Positions 18,201-26,378 of a DNA stretch of 64,000 bases are shown here, piece by piece. The position numbers were made by a program, and so were the translations under genes. Origin of the DNA: Polaribacter sargassicola (GTDB lineage Bacteria; Bacteroidota; Bacteroidia; Flavobacteriales; Flavobacteriaceae). A model generated the notes under the pieces. The model worked only from the letters and a program-made list of their open reading frames with translations. It was not told the DNA's origin and did not search any database. Numbering within the stretch: the stretch's first letter is position 1; every line of letters starts with the position of its first letter. The DNA lies in the NCBI RefSeq assembly GCF_021991835.1, contig NZ_JAHDAU010000005.1, positions 1 through 64,000 on the forward strand, read 5' to 3'.

Positions 18201-19069
18201 TCTTCACCTAAATCTAAAGATCCATCAAAACTACCTGTTTCTATAAAAACAGCAGAATCAAAATCAGAATCATTATAATCAGCTATAACAAACCTTAATT
18301 TATATGTTTGGTTAGGTATTACTGTAGCAGATGCATTTAATAATGTAGTATACCCTTTCATATTTATTATAGTGTTAGCAGCAGGGACTTCTGTATCATC
18401 ATCATCATTTAACTGATCTAAATTATATGTGCTAAATAAATCTGCATTTTCAGAAAAACAATTAACATTATATTCTCCGCTTCTTATATTTCTTACAGAA
18501 ATACTTTTGTTATCTGCAACCGTTGCAATATTAGTAGTTTCACCTGTACTAACGTTAGTTAAAAAAATAGCAAAAAGATCTCCTCTTTCACATTGTTCTT
18601 TTCCATATTCATTAGATGCAAAAATGTAATTAAAATTAAAATTATTACCTATTGGTGTAAATTCAAATTCTAAAAAAGCAGTATCTGTAAGATCAAAGTC
18701 TTCATCGGTTTCATTATCACTTATTTCTTGTAAACTAGCATCTCCATTTGTAGAAATTGTAGTACTTATATTATCACCAGTATATTCACCTCCAGAATAT
18801 CTTACAAAACCATTTCTAATAATAACACCTTCGGATATCGGGAAATCTCCACCATTATTATTAAAATAACCTACTGATTGATTAGAAGAAAAATTAGAAT
18901 TTGAAAAAGGTACACAAGTATTGCCTAAAAGTACTTCTACAAGGTTGTCTGTTGTGTATGATGTATCGTCAACACTTACTGTTTGAGAAAATATAGAAGA
19001 TGAAATCACAAAAAAGAAGGCAAAAATAAATAGTTTTAAGTAACTTATTTTTGATGTTAAATGTGTCAT
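15209..19069 (-). CDS. Giant T9SS-secreted adhesin-like protein (choice-of-anchor L, repeats, type B sorting domain)
   Basis: A 1286-residue surface protein. A signal peptide (1-29, ending IFSQ) leads to a choice-of-anchor L-type domain (about 30-285; FNYIFASNEYGKEQ and FVIADYNDSDFDSAVFIETG). An Ig-like segment follows (about 290-355). Then come about seven diverged repeats of about 75-85 residues (about 450-1030), each ending in a TIYIYN-like strand and carrying Cys pairs. The C-terminal 90 residues (QRFFTPNGDGVNDTWNI through WDGLNNNG) form a gliding-motility-type (T9SS type B) sorting domain. Such domains direct export through the type IX system and attachment to the cell surface. Probably an adhesin; its ligand is unknown. 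Its secretion system regulator PorX is at 21000-22547. Confidence 0.85.
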   Translation of the reverse strand: MTHLTSKISYLKLFIFAFFFVISSSIFSQTVSVDDTSYTTDNLVEVLLGNTCVPFSNSNFSSNQSVGYFNNNGGDFPISEGVIIRNGFVRYSGGEYTGDNISTTISTNGDASLQEISDNETDEDFDLTDTAFLEFEFTPIGNNFNFNYIFASNEYGKEQCERGDLFAIFLTNVSTGETTNIATVADNKSISVRNIRSGEYNVNCFSENADLFSTYNLDQLNDDDDTEVPAANTIINMKGYTTLLNASATVIPNQTYKLRFVIADYNDSDFDSAVFIETGSFDGSLDLGEDTEICGGEEIVLDSGFSGISGFSFEWKKNGVLLSENGPTLSVSELGEYSLSVSNSTCTLTDEIIISGFVATKPNDVQICTESSTINITSQVDINTILNGANSSDFTISYYTSETDANNYVNQITDPTSYQIPSNNFTLWTRLSNDNYTDCFDVVSFGVNIDPLPAVDNLSDVYECTEYTLPSISNGNYYSGSGGTGSSLNPGDRITSTRTIYIYNNNGICSNETSFTVNFSSDFEIEKEQCGSFEIPNTPLGKFYTAENGGGTEITAGTIIENDTTIYFYSVGCSISKEFNITINEIPPLDTFDTIITCNSYTFPKITNGGYFSFPNGEGRHFSEGEVFTQSRGFYGYSIDPATGCTNNSFFQLIIIKPDTIEREIQSCGTYIVPDSNYGNLYSDNSYQTIIPPNTEITNSQTVYYYVPNITGDNCTGFEVNIIINDIPVVDSFEDITRCESELPTLPVLTNGEYYTKTGGPDSEDQELIAEGSEISETQTIYIYNSNGNCDVESSFKVTIIPLPIIPSVFDQDINECETYTLPELEFGGSYYTESGGPNGTGTQLSVGDAILESQTIYIYNESEDLDGCYNEKSFFIEILKTQVDVLEDVKTCDSSYILEPLNVGEYYTEPEGAGTKLFAGDIINTTQTIYIYKDDPNFIPCQNQSSFTVTMYTTPTLDPISDLESCGSVTLPTITIPNTIVEFYLDDALTEIITPTEYTITDAGTRNIYVKAYPEGNPDCYIQDMFTITVHPLLDFNIQDGAICINPDTNEVTNPYLLDTQLDPSYYDIKWYFEGELLNNTSISSWQAIEPGTYTIEATVINPISNSDCDYNTIDVIVEGSSPVFEINFLSNNFSDTYDIEINAVNEGAGDYVYAIDSGEFQTSNQFDNIIPGTYNVIVRDLTGTCSDITLELIALDYQRFFTPNGDGVNDTWNINDLKNDLTATITIYDRYGNLIKTIKPSGSGWDGLNNNGNKMQNTDYWFLLKYTKEGQQATFRSHFSLLRK
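15985..17715 (-). repeat. Intragenic tandem protein repeats in the adhesin
   Basis: About seven diverged repeat units encode a module with a Cys near the start, a YYTxxGG-like loop, a G-rich turn, and a TIYIYN strand. Divergence between units is high, so these are old protein repeats and not a recent DNA array. Confidence 0.7.
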
Positions 19070-19143
19070 ATATTGATAATTATTTTTTTGATAAATTTAA
19101 AATAGATAAAAATAAAGAATGTTAATAATTCTAAGAGTTTTTA

Positions 19144-20340
19144 TTAGATGATTAGTAGGTTTATATCCCTAAAAGGGATATCAAACCAATCTGCTACAGT
19201 TCTGTTTGTTAAAATTCCATGGTAAAAATACATACCATTTCTTAAACTTCTATCAAAACGAGCAGCATTTTCAAAACCACCTTCTTCTGCAATATTTAAT
19301 AAATATGGTGTAAAAATATTACTAATAGATAGTGATGCTGTTCTAGCATAACGTGCAGGAATATTAGGTACACAGTAATGGACAACTCCATGTTTTACAA
19401 AAGTTGGCGTTTTATGTGTAGTAACATTAGAGGTTTCAAAACAACCACCTCTATCTATACTTACATCAATAATTACGGCTCCTTCTTTCATAGTCTCTAT
19501 CATTTCTTCTGTAGCACAAATAGGCGATCTATTTTTACCTCTTATTGCACCGATAGCTACATCGCAACGCATTAATGCCTTTGCAACTGATTTAGGTTGT
19601 AATGTAGATGTGTAAATTGGTGAGTTTAAAGATTGTTGTAGTTTTCTTAATTTGGTAATAGAATTATCAAAAACTTTGACTCTAGATCCTAAACCCAAAG
19701 CAGTTCTTGCCGCATGTTCACCTACTGTTCCTGCTCCAAAAATAACAATACTAGATGGCGGAACACCACCAATATTACCTAAAAGCAAACCGTTACCTTT
19801 GTTAGTGCCACTCATTAATTCTGCAGCAATTAAAACAGAAGCAGTACCAGCAATTTCACTTAAAGATTTTACAATTGGGTACGTATTGTGTTCGTCTTTT
19901 ATATAATCGAAAGCAACAGCTGTAATTCTTTTTTTAGCTAAGTTTTCAAAATAGGTTTTATTTTGTGTTTTTAGTTGTAGAGAAGAAATTAGAATTGTTT
20001 GTGGGTTCATATATTCTATTTCTTTTTCTGTTGGTGGGGCAACTTTTAAAACTATTTTACATTTAAAAGCTTCTTCTACATTATAAGAAATTTTTGCGCC
20101 AGCTTCAGAATATTCCTTGTCAGAATAATTTGCATTTTCTCCAGCTCCAGTTTCTACAACAATTCTATGACCATGAAAACATAAAGCAGAAACGGCATCT
20201 GGTGTTAAACAAACTCTTTTTTCGCCTAAATAAGTTTCTTTTGGTAAGCCTATAAAAAGTTCACCTTTTTGCTTTTTTATTTCTAGCATTTCTGTTTGTG
20301 GTAGCAATTCTTCTTTACTAAAAGGAGAAAATGAACTCAT
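19144..20340 (-). CDS. ald: Alanine dehydrogenase
   Basis: The 398-residue protein matches alanine dehydrogenase/PntA N-terminal fold. The substrate-binding N-terminal region has GLPKETYLGEKRVCLTPDAV. The NAD-binding Rossmann motif is IVIFGAGTVGEHAARTALGLG (about 195-215), and the C-terminal region carries IDVSIDRGGCFETS. It converts L-alanine, NAD+ and water to pyruvate, NADH and ammonia in the cytosol. It has an N-terminal extension of about 25 residues before the conserved start, as in other Bacteroidota. The start ATG at 20340 lies 7 bases after the tsaE stop, so the two form an operon with tsaE first. Confidence 0.9.
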   Translation of the reverse strand: MSSFSPFSKEELLPQTEMLEIKKQKGELFIGLPKETYLGEKRVCLTPDAVSALCFHGHRIVVETGAGENANYSDKEYSEAGAKISYNVEEAFKCKIVLKVAPPTEKEIEYMNPQTILISSLQLKTQNKTYFENLAKKRITAVAFDYIKDEHNTYPIVKSLSEIAGTASVLIAAELMSGTNKGNGLLLGNIGGVPPSSIVIFGAGTVGEHAARTALGLGSRVKVFDNSITKLRKLQQSLNSPIYTSTLQPKSVAKALMRCDVAIGAIRGKNRSPICATEEMIETMKEGAVIIDVSIDRGGCFETSNVTTHKTPTFVKHGVVHYCVPNIPARYARTASLSISNIFTPYLLNIAEEGGFENAARFDRSLRNGMYFYHGILTNRTVADWFDIPFRDINLLII

Positions 20341-20347
20341 ATTTAGA

Positions 20348-20755
20348 TTATTTTAATTGAATATTACGTTGTTCATTCTCTAAAATAGTTAGATGAATTT
20401 TAACGGCTTCTAAAGGTAATAAATTTTCTATGTTTTCTGGCCATTCAATTAAACACCAATTATTACTATAAAAATAATCTTCTATACCAATGTCTAAAGC
20501 TTCTTCTTCGTCTGTAATTCTATAAAAATCAAAATGATATACTTTTTCTTCGTTTGTTGTTTGATATTCGTTTACCAAAGAAAAAGTTGGAGAAGATATG
20601 TTGTCTAAAACATTTAATTGTTTACAAATTTCTTTAATAAGAGTTGTTTTGCCAACACCCATTTGTCCGTAAAATAATAATGTTTTATTTTCTACTGATG
20701 CAATAAGTTTAGAAGCAACAGAAGTTAGGTCTTCTAAAGAGTAGTTTTTGTTCAT
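20348..20755 (-). CDS. tsaE: tRNA threonylcarbamoyladenosine biosynthesis ATPase TsaE
   Basis: The 135-residue protein has a Walker A motif GQMGVGKTTLIKEIC, SSPTFSLVNEYQ, and the HFDFYRITDEEEALDIGIEDY and LIEWPENI blocks that define TsaE. It is the ATPase partner of TsaB/TsaD in making t6A on tRNAs that read ANN codons. I chose the ATG at 20755 (MNKNYSLED) because it matches the usual family length. The frame is open 72 bases further upstream, but that would add an unlikely hydrophobic extension. Translation runs on into ald after 7 bases. Confidence 0.9.
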   Translation of the reverse strand: MNKNYSLEDLTSVASKLIASVENKTLLFYGQMGVGKTTLIKEICKQLNVLDNISSPTFSLVNEYQTTNEEKVYHFDFYRITDEEEALDIGIEDYFYSNNWCLIEWPENIENLLPLEAVKIHLTILENEQRNIQLK

Positions 20756-20829
20756 AGCTACAAAAATAATAAATCTTACAAGTATTTTAAACTTATAAGA
20801 TTTATTTAAATGTAATTCTGTTGGCAAAC

Positions 20830-20992
20830 AAGTTTAGCCCTGATTGAACGGTTTGTTTGAGCTCTTTTTCTTATGCTAAAATTAGTAAACAATCTGTTTT
20901 AAGAATGCAATTGCTTTTTTAATAAAAAGTGATTTTAACCAAAATAAGCATAAGAAAAAAGCGAGTAGTGAAAGCAGGAAAAAGCTTCTTAA
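20830..20992 (+). ncRNA. Candidate structured RNA (Flavo-1-like)
   Basis: Between porX and tsaE, 865-877 pairs perfectly with 947-959 (13 bp, window offset 20000), and CCTG at 20839-20842 can pair with CAGG at 20975-20978. The conserved-looking flanks AGCCCTGATTG and AGCAGGAAAAAGC recall the Flavo-1 RNA motif found in Flavobacteria. It carries no reading frame of note. Strand is assigned from remembered flank sequences, which is weak; both neighbours are on the minus strand. Function of this motif is unknown. Confidence 0.45.
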
Positions 20993-20999
20993 AATTATT

Positions 21000-22547
21000 T
21001 TATTTAGGGCTATAAACCGCACAAGGTATAATAACTTCTTCTAACGAGATGCCTCCGTGTTGATAGGTGTTTTTATAGTATTTTACAAAGTGATTAAAGT
21101 TATTTGGATAGGCAAAAAATAAATCTTCTTTTGCAAAGATAAAAGGTGCATTCATGGCAATTGTTGGTAAGAAAATGTCTTTAGGATTTCTAACAACATA
21201 TACATCTTTTTCTTCATAAGAAAGGCTTCTACCTGTTTTGTAACGTAAGTTTGCACTTATATTTTTATCGCCAATTACTTTTGTAGGATGTTTGCAATTA
21301 ATGGTACCATGGTCTGTTGTGATAATTAATTTTTGTCCTAATTTTTGTGCTTTTTGTATAATTTCGAACAACGGAGAGTTTTTAAACCAGCTTAAAGTTA
21401 AACTTCTGTATGCTTTATCATCACCAGCTAGTTCTTTAATTACTTCCATTTCTGTTTTAGAGTGCGAAAGCATATCAACAAAATTGTAAACAACAGCAGT
21501 TAAATCGTTTTGTTTTGTGCCGTTGTAATTATCTGCAAGATCTTTACCATTTTTTAGGTTGGTAATTTTATAATATTCATGCTTAATATTTAAACCTAAA
21601 CGTCTAATTTGTGCAGATAAAAACTCGTTTTCATACAAATTCATTCCGCCTTCGTCTGTATCATTTTTCCAGAAATTAGGATGACGTTTTTCCATTTCAG
21701 AAGGCAACAATCCAGAAAAAATAGCATTTCTTGCGTATTGTGTAGCTGTTGGTAGTATTGAAAAATAAGAATGTTCTTGATCTTTTTTGTAATGATTATT
21801 AATAAAAGGTTCTAAAATTTTATATTGATCGTAACGTAAATTATCTATAACAATCCATAAAACTCCTTGGTTTTTAGTTAAATTAGGTACTACGTAATCT
21901 TTAAAAAGAGTGTGAGAAAAGGTAGGTTTATCATGCGATGTTAAGAAATCTTCGTAATTTTTTTTAATAAATTTAAAAAACTGACTGTTTGCTTCCTGTT
22001 TTTGGCTTTCTAAAATACTTAGCATTCCGGGATCGCTAATGTTTTCTAACTCAAGTTCCCAATGAATAAGTTTTTTATATAATTCAATCCAATCTTCATA
22101 AGAATTTACCATTGCCAAATCCATAGAGATTTTTCTAAATTCTTGTTGGTAATTAGATGTTGTTTTTTCTGATATTAAACGAGAGTGATCTAAGTTTTTC
22201 TTTAAACTTAATAAAATTTGATTGGGATTTACTGGTTTTATTAAATAATCGGCAATTTTAGATCCAATAGCTTCTTCCATAATATACTCTTCCTCACTCT
22301 TTGTAATCATAACAACAGGCAAATTTGCCTTTTTTTGTTTAATTTCTGCAAGTGTTTCTAAACCTGTTAAACCAGGCATATTTTCATCTAAAAAAACAAT
22401 ATCAAAATTTTGTTCATCTACAAAATCAATTGCATCTGCACCATTAGTACAGGTAGTAACTTTATAGTTTTTACGTTCTAAAAAAAGAATGTGAGGTTTC
22501 AATAATTCAATTTCATCATCAACCCATAATATTTGTATATTACTCAT
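21000..22547 (-). CDS. porX: PorX: response regulator with PglZ/alkaline-phosphatase-like effector, T9SS regulator
   Basis: A 515-residue protein. Residues 1-120 form a receiver domain with D10/D11, phosphoacceptor D54 in FLDENMPG, and a conserved Lys near 103 (IKPVNP). Residues about 160-515 form a PglZ domain of the alkaline-phosphatase superfamily, with WIVIDNLRYDQY, PTATQYARNAIFSG and IITTDHGT as metal-site regions and a final HGGISLEEVIIP. PorX controls expression and function of the type IX secretion system with the kinase PorY and sigma factor SigP. The Flavobacterium protein's effector domain is reported to hydrolyse oligonucleotides. No PorY gene is in this window. Gene runs divergently from the HD phosphohydrolase. 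Confidence 0.92.
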   Translation of the reverse strand: MSNIQILWVDDEIELLKPHILFLERKNYKVTTCTNGADAIDFVDEQNFDIVFLDENMPGLTGLETLAEIKQKKANLPVVMITKSEEEYIMEEAIGSKIADYLIKPVNPNQILLSLKKNLDHSRLISEKTTSNYQQEFRKISMDLAMVNSYEDWIELYKKLIHWELELENISDPGMLSILESQKQEANSQFFKFIKKNYEDFLTSHDKPTFSHTLFKDYVVPNLTKNQGVLWIVIDNLRYDQYKILEPFINNHYKKDQEHSYFSILPTATQYARNAIFSGLLPSEMEKRHPNFWKNDTDEGGMNLYENEFLSAQIRRLGLNIKHEYYKITNLKNGKDLADNYNGTKQNDLTAVVYNFVDMLSHSKTEMEVIKELAGDDKAYRSLTLSWFKNSPLFEIIQKAQKLGQKLIITTDHGTINCKHPTKVIGDKNISANLRYKTGRSLSYEEKDVYVVRNPKDIFLPTIAMNAPFIFAKEDLFFAYPNNFNHFVKYYKNTYQHGGISLEEVIIPCAVYSPK

Positions 22548-22600
22548 ATTCGTTTATAATTTTAACATTTAACGATAAAAGTAATTAATTGTTATACTTA

Positions 22601-22620
22601 TATCATTTTTCAAAATGATA
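22601..22620. promoter_or_regulatory. Perfect inverted repeat in porX/HD-gene divergent spacer
   Basis: A 9-bp inverted repeat with a 2-base centre (TATCATTTT-TC-AAAATGATA) sits between the two divergent genes. It could be an operator; no regulator is suggested by the sequence. Confidence 0.3.
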
Positions 22621-22678
22621 AAATATTGCCAAAAAAAATAATGTTTGTATTTTGCACATTATTGCAAAAACATCTCTT

Positions 22679-23902
22679 TTGAAGAAAAAAAAACCAAATA
22701 AATTAAAGATTTTAAATGATCCTATTTATGGATTTATCCAAATACCAAATACTTTAATTTTTGATATTATAGAACATCCTTATTTTCAGCGATTAAGAAG
22801 AATTACACAAATGGGGTTTTCTAACTTGGTTTATCCTGGCGCAAATCATACTCGTTTTCATCACGCACTTGGTTGCATGCATTTAATGCAAAAAGCAGTA
22901 CAAGTTTTACGTTTTAAGCAAGTAGAAATCTCTAATGAAGAAGAAAATGCACTTTACATTGCTATTTTATTACATGATATTGGGCACGGAGCATACTCAC
23001 ACGCATTAGAGCATAGTATTGTTAGCGGAATTTCTCATGAAGAAATTTCGTTAAAATTTATGAAGAAATTAAATACAGAATTTAAAGGAAAATTAAGTTT
23101 AGCAATAGAAGTTTTTGAGGGTAAATATCATCGAAAATTTTTAGGCCAATTAATTTCTAGTCAGTTAGATATAGATAGGTTAGATTACCTTAAAAGAGAT
23201 AGCTTTTATACAGGTGTAACAGAAGGAAATATTTCATCAGATAGATTAATAGCTATGATGAATGTAAAGGAAGATGAATTAGTTATAGAGCAAAAAGGAA
23301 TTTATTCTGTAGAAAAATTTTTAATAGCTAGGCGTTTAATGTATTGGCAAGTATATTTACATAAAACAGGTTTGGTTGCAGAAAATATGTTAGTTAATGT
23401 ACTTTCTAGAGCAAAAGAGTTAGCTGGAAAAGGTGTAGAGTTGTATGCTAGTACATCATTAAAATATTTTTTATACAATCAGATAAATCAAGAAAATTTT
23501 GATGATTTAACTTTAAACATGTTTGCTACTTTAGATGATTATGATGTGTTATCAGCCATTAAAGAATGGATAAATCATGAAGATAAAGTGTTGTCTTTAT
23601 TATCTAAAATGATAATTGATAGAAAATTATTGAGGATAGAAATGCAACAGAAAGAATTTAAAGAAGCAGAAATTAATAAGAAGTTAGGTAAAATTGCTAA
23701 AAAGCTAGACTTAAATAACGAAGAAGTAAAGTTTTTTGTTTTTTCTAAAAAGATAGTAAATCAAGCATATCAACAAAATAAGCCAATTTATATTTTAAAC
23801 AAAAAAGGAAAAATTAAAGACATTGCTAAAGCATCCGATCAATTAAATTTACAAGCACTCACAAATCCTGTTATAAAACACTTTATTTGTTATCCAAAGT
23901 AA
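22679..23902 (+). CDS. HD-domain metal-dependent phosphohydrolase
   Basis: About 407 residues. The start is set at TTG 22679 (MKKKKPNKLKILNDPIYG) because no ATG precedes the conserved N-terminal block; an upstream in-frame TTG at 22652 overlaps the promoter-like TATTTTGC. HD residues are visible in TRFHHALGCMHLM and LLHDIGHGAYSHALEH, followed by SQLDIDRLDYLKRDSFYTG. This is the dGTPase/YdhJ-type family that is nearly universal in Bacteroidota. Substrate in this group is not settled (nucleotide triphosphates are likely). Cytosolic. It stands just before lpxD, which has its own promoter element. Confidence 0.85.
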   Translation: MKKKKPNKLKILNDPIYGFIQIPNTLIFDIIEHPYFQRLRRITQMGFSNLVYPGANHTRFHHALGCMHLMQKAVQVLRFKQVEISNEEENALYIAILLHDIGHGAYSHALEHSIVSGISHEEISLKFMKKLNTEFKGKLSLAIEVFEGKYHRKFLGQLISSQLDIDRLDYLKRDSFYTGVTEGNISSDRLIAMMNVKEDELVIEQKGIYSVEKFLIARRLMYWQVYLHKTGLVAENMLVNVLSRAKELAGKGVELYASTSLKYFLYNQINQENFDDLTLNMFATLDDYDVLSAIKEWINHEDKVLSLLSKMIIDRKLLRIEMQQKEFKEAEINKKLGKIAKKLDLNNEEVKFFVFSKKIVNQAYQQNKPIYILNKKGKIKDIAKASDQLNLQALTNPVIKHFICYPK

Positions 23903-23933
23903 AATGATATTAGCCAAATCACTATAAATTTTA

Positions 23934-23941
23934 TATTTTTG
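23934..23941 (+). promoter_or_regulatory. -7 promoter element (TATTTTTG) abutting lpxD start
   Basis: Matches TAnnTTTG; its last G is 6 bases before the A of the ATG at 23948. A leaderless or near-leaderless transcript is predicted for the lipid A operon. Confidence 0.5.
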
Positions 23942-23947
23942 CCTTTA

Positions 23948-24991
23948 ATGAAATTTACAGCCCAACAAATAGCAGATATTTTAGAAGGAGATGTTGTAGG
24001 AAACCCTAATGTAGAAGTTTCTAAACTGTCTAAAATAGAAGAAGGAGAAATAGGTTCTTTAAGCTTCTTATCTAATCCTAAATATAAATCTTTTTTATAT
24101 AGTAAAAAAGCGTCTATAGTTATTGTTGATAAAACTTTTGAACCAGAAAAAAAAGTTTCATCAACTTTAATTAAAGTAGAAAGCGCATATGAATCTTTTT
24201 CTAAAATTTTAGAATTTTATAACGAAGTAAAAAATAATAAATTAGGCAGAGAAATGCCAAATTTTATAGCAAATTCTGCTAAAATAGGAGAGAGTGAGTA
24301 TATTGGCGCATTTGCGTATATTGGAGAAAATGTAGTTATAGGAGAAAATGTAAAAATTTATCCGAACACATATATTGGAGACAATTCTGTGATTGGAGAC
24401 AATTCTATAATTTTTTCTGGAGTAAAAATTTATTCAGAAACTATTATTGGTAATAATTGTAAAATACATTCTGGTACTATTATAGGAGCAGATGGTTTTG
24501 GATTTGCACCAAATAAAAATGGAGAATATAAGGCAATACCACAAATTGGTAATGTGGTTATTAAAGACAATGTAGATATAGGTTCTGCTTGTACAATAGA
24601 TAGAGCCACTTTGGGTTCTACAATTATATGGGACGGTGTTAAATTAGACAATCAAATACAAGTTGCACATAATGTAGAAATAGGAAAAAACACTGTTATT
24701 GCTTCTCAAACAGGTATTGCAGGTTCTACTAAAATAGGAGAAAACTGCATGATTGGTGGGCAAGTAGGCTTTGTTGGTCATATAACTATTGGTAACAATG
24801 TAAAAATTTTAGCACAAGCAGGTATCTCTAAAAGTTTAAAAGATAATGAGATTGTAAATGGATCTCCTGCATTTAAAATACAAGATTTTAATAAAAGTTC
24901 TGTCTATTTTAGAAATTTACCTAAAATAGCATCAAAAATTAATAATATAGAAAAAGAGTTGAAGACTCAAAAACAAATTATAAATGAGTAA
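23948..24991 (+). CDS. lpxD: UDP-3-O-acylglucosamine N-acyltransferase LpxD
   Basis: The 347-residue protein has the LpxD N-terminal uridine-binding domain (about 1-100) and a left-handed beta-helix of hexapeptide repeats (about 105-310). The catalytic His is in IQVAHNVEIG, and a C-terminal helix ends the protein. It adds an (R)-3-hydroxyacyl chain from ACP to UDP-3-O-acyl-glucosamine, the third step of lipid A synthesis. The ATG at 23948 is chosen over an in-frame TTG at 23939 that lies within the promoter element. Its end overlaps the lpxC-fabZ start by 8 bases, showing translational coupling. Confidence 0.9.
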   Translation: MKFTAQQIADILEGDVVGNPNVEVSKLSKIEEGEIGSLSFLSNPKYKSFLYSKKASIVIVDKTFEPEKKVSSTLIKVESAYESFSKILEFYNEVKNNKLGREMPNFIANSAKIGESEYIGAFAYIGENVVIGENVKIYPNTYIGDNSVIGDNSIIFSGVKIYSETIIGNNCKIHSGTIIGADGFGFAPNKNGEYKAIPQIGNVVIKDNVDIGSACTIDRATLGSTIIWDGVKLDNQIQVAHNVEIGKNTVIASQTGIAGSTKIGENCMIGGQVGFVGHITIGNNVKILAQAGISKSLKDNEIVNGSPAFKIQDFNKSSVYFRNLPKIASKINNIEKELKTQKQIINE

Positions 24992-26375
24992 GAACCAAAA
25001 AACAATACAGAAAGAAATTACTTTATCTGGTGTAGGAATACACACAGGTAAAACGGTTAATATGACAATTAAACCTGCACCAACAAATTATGGTTTTGCA
25101 TTTTGTAGAGTAGATTTAGAAGGTTCTCCAATAATAGAAGCAAAAGCAGAATATGTTGTAAATACTCAGAGAGGAACAAATTTAGAAAAAAACGGAGTTC
25201 AAATTCAAACTTCAGAACACGTTTTAGCAGCAGCTGTAGGTTTAGATATAGATAATTTATTAATAGAGATAGATTCTCCAGAGCCACCTATTATGGATGG
25301 TTCATCTAAGTTTTTTGTAGAAGCTTTAGAAAAAGCAGGAATAAAAGAGCAAGATGCAGAAATAGAAGAGTATGTTGTTAAAGATATTATTTCTTACAAA
25401 GATGAAGAAACTGGTAGCGAAATTATTTTAATGCCATCAGATCAATACCAAGTAACTACAATGGTAGATTTTGGTACAAAAATTTTAGGTACACAAAATG
25501 CCAACTTAGAAAAAATTTCTGATTTTAAACATGAAATTGCAGATGCAAGAACTTTTAGCTTTCTGCATGAAATAGAAATGCTTTTAGAAAACGATCTTAT
25601 TAAAGGAGGAGATTTAAATAATGCCATTGTTTATGTAGATAAAGAGTTATCTGAAGAAACAATGGAAAAGTTAAAAAAGGCATTTAAAAAAGATGATATT
25701 GCAGTTAAGTCTAACGGAATTTTAGATAATTTAACTTTACATTGGGCAAATGAAGCAGCAAGACATAAATTATTAGATGTTATTGGTGATTTAGCTTTAG
25801 TAGGTGTTAGAATTAAAGGTAAAGTTATAGCAAACAAACCAGGACATTTAATAAATACCCAGTTTGCAAAAAAGCTAGCAAAAATAATAAAATTAGAAAA
25901 AAGGAATTACGTACCACAATATAATTTAAACTTAACACCTTTAATGGATATCCATCAAATTATGGATATTCTGCCTCATAGACCACCGTTTTTATTGATT
26001 GATAGAATTATAGAACTTTCTGATAAACATGTTGTTGGGATGAAAAATGTAACAATGAATGAAAACTTTTTTGTTGGTCATTTTCCAGGTTCACCAGTTA
26101 TGCCAGGTGTTTTACAAGTAGAAGCAATGGCACAATGTGGAGGTATTTTAGTTTTAAGTACAGTACCAGATCCAGAAAATTATTTAACTTATTTTATGAA
26201 AATGGATAATGTTAAATTTAAGCAAAAAGTATTACCTGGAGATACTGTAATTTTTAAATGTGAGTTAATTACTCCTATTAGAAGGGGTATTTGTCACATG
26301 CAAGCTTATGCTTATGCAAACGGAAAATTAGTAGCAGAAGCAGAGTTAATGGCACAAATTGCCAGAAAAAAATAA
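24984..26375 (+). CDS. lpxC-fabZ: Bifunctional LpxC deacetylase / FabZ dehydratase
   Basis: The 463-residue fusion is typical of Bacteroidota. Residues 1-about 305 are LpxC, the zinc-dependent UDP-3-O-acyl-GlcNAc deacetylase, with SGVGIHTGK, SEHVLAAAVG and HKLLDVIGDLALVG. Residues about 320-463 are FabZ, the hot-dog-fold 3-hydroxyacyl-ACP dehydratase, with LPHRPPFLLIDRI and GHFPGSPVMPGVLQVEAMAQ. It thus joins the committed step of lipid A to fatty acid elongation, both of which draw on 3-hydroxyacyl-ACP. It overlaps lpxD by 8 bases and is followed by lpxA after 3 bases. Confidence 0.93.
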   Translation: MSKNQKTIQKEITLSGVGIHTGKTVNMTIKPAPTNYGFAFCRVDLEGSPIIEAKAEYVVNTQRGTNLEKNGVQIQTSEHVLAAAVGLDIDNLLIEIDSPEPPIMDGSSKFFVEALEKAGIKEQDAEIEEYVVKDIISYKDEETGSEIILMPSDQYQVTTMVDFGTKILGTQNANLEKISDFKHEIADARTFSFLHEIEMLLENDLIKGGDLNNAIVYVDKELSEETMEKLKKAFKKDDIAVKSNGILDNLTLHWANEAARHKLLDVIGDLALVGVRIKGKVIANKPGHLINTQFAKKLAKIIKLEKRNYVPQYNLNLTPLMDIHQIMDILPHRPPFLLIDRIIELSDKHVVGMKNVTMNENFFVGHFPGSPVMPGVLQVEAMAQCGGILVLSTVPDPENYLTYFMKMDNVKFKQKVLPGDTVIFKCELITPIRRGICHMQAYAYANGKLVAEAELMAQIARKK

Positions 26376-26378
26376 TTT

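Noticed and set aside
20756..20827. Extended N-terminus of TsaE
   Set aside because: The extra 24 residues are not part of the TsaE family and the ATG at 20755 fits the usual length.
21000..22547. PglZ domain as a BREX phage-defence gene
   Set aside because: The PglZ domain follows a receiver domain in a 515-residue protein, which is the PorX layout; no other BREX gene is nearby.
22652..22678. TTG at 22652 as the start of the HD-domain gene
   Set aside because: It overlaps the promoter-like TATTTTGC, so it would not be in the transcript; the TTG at 22679 directly precedes the conserved N-terminus.
22679..23902. HD-domain protein as a nucleotide-depletion defence gene
   Set aside because: It belongs to a widely conserved housekeeping HD family and sits beside lipid A genes with no defence neighbours.
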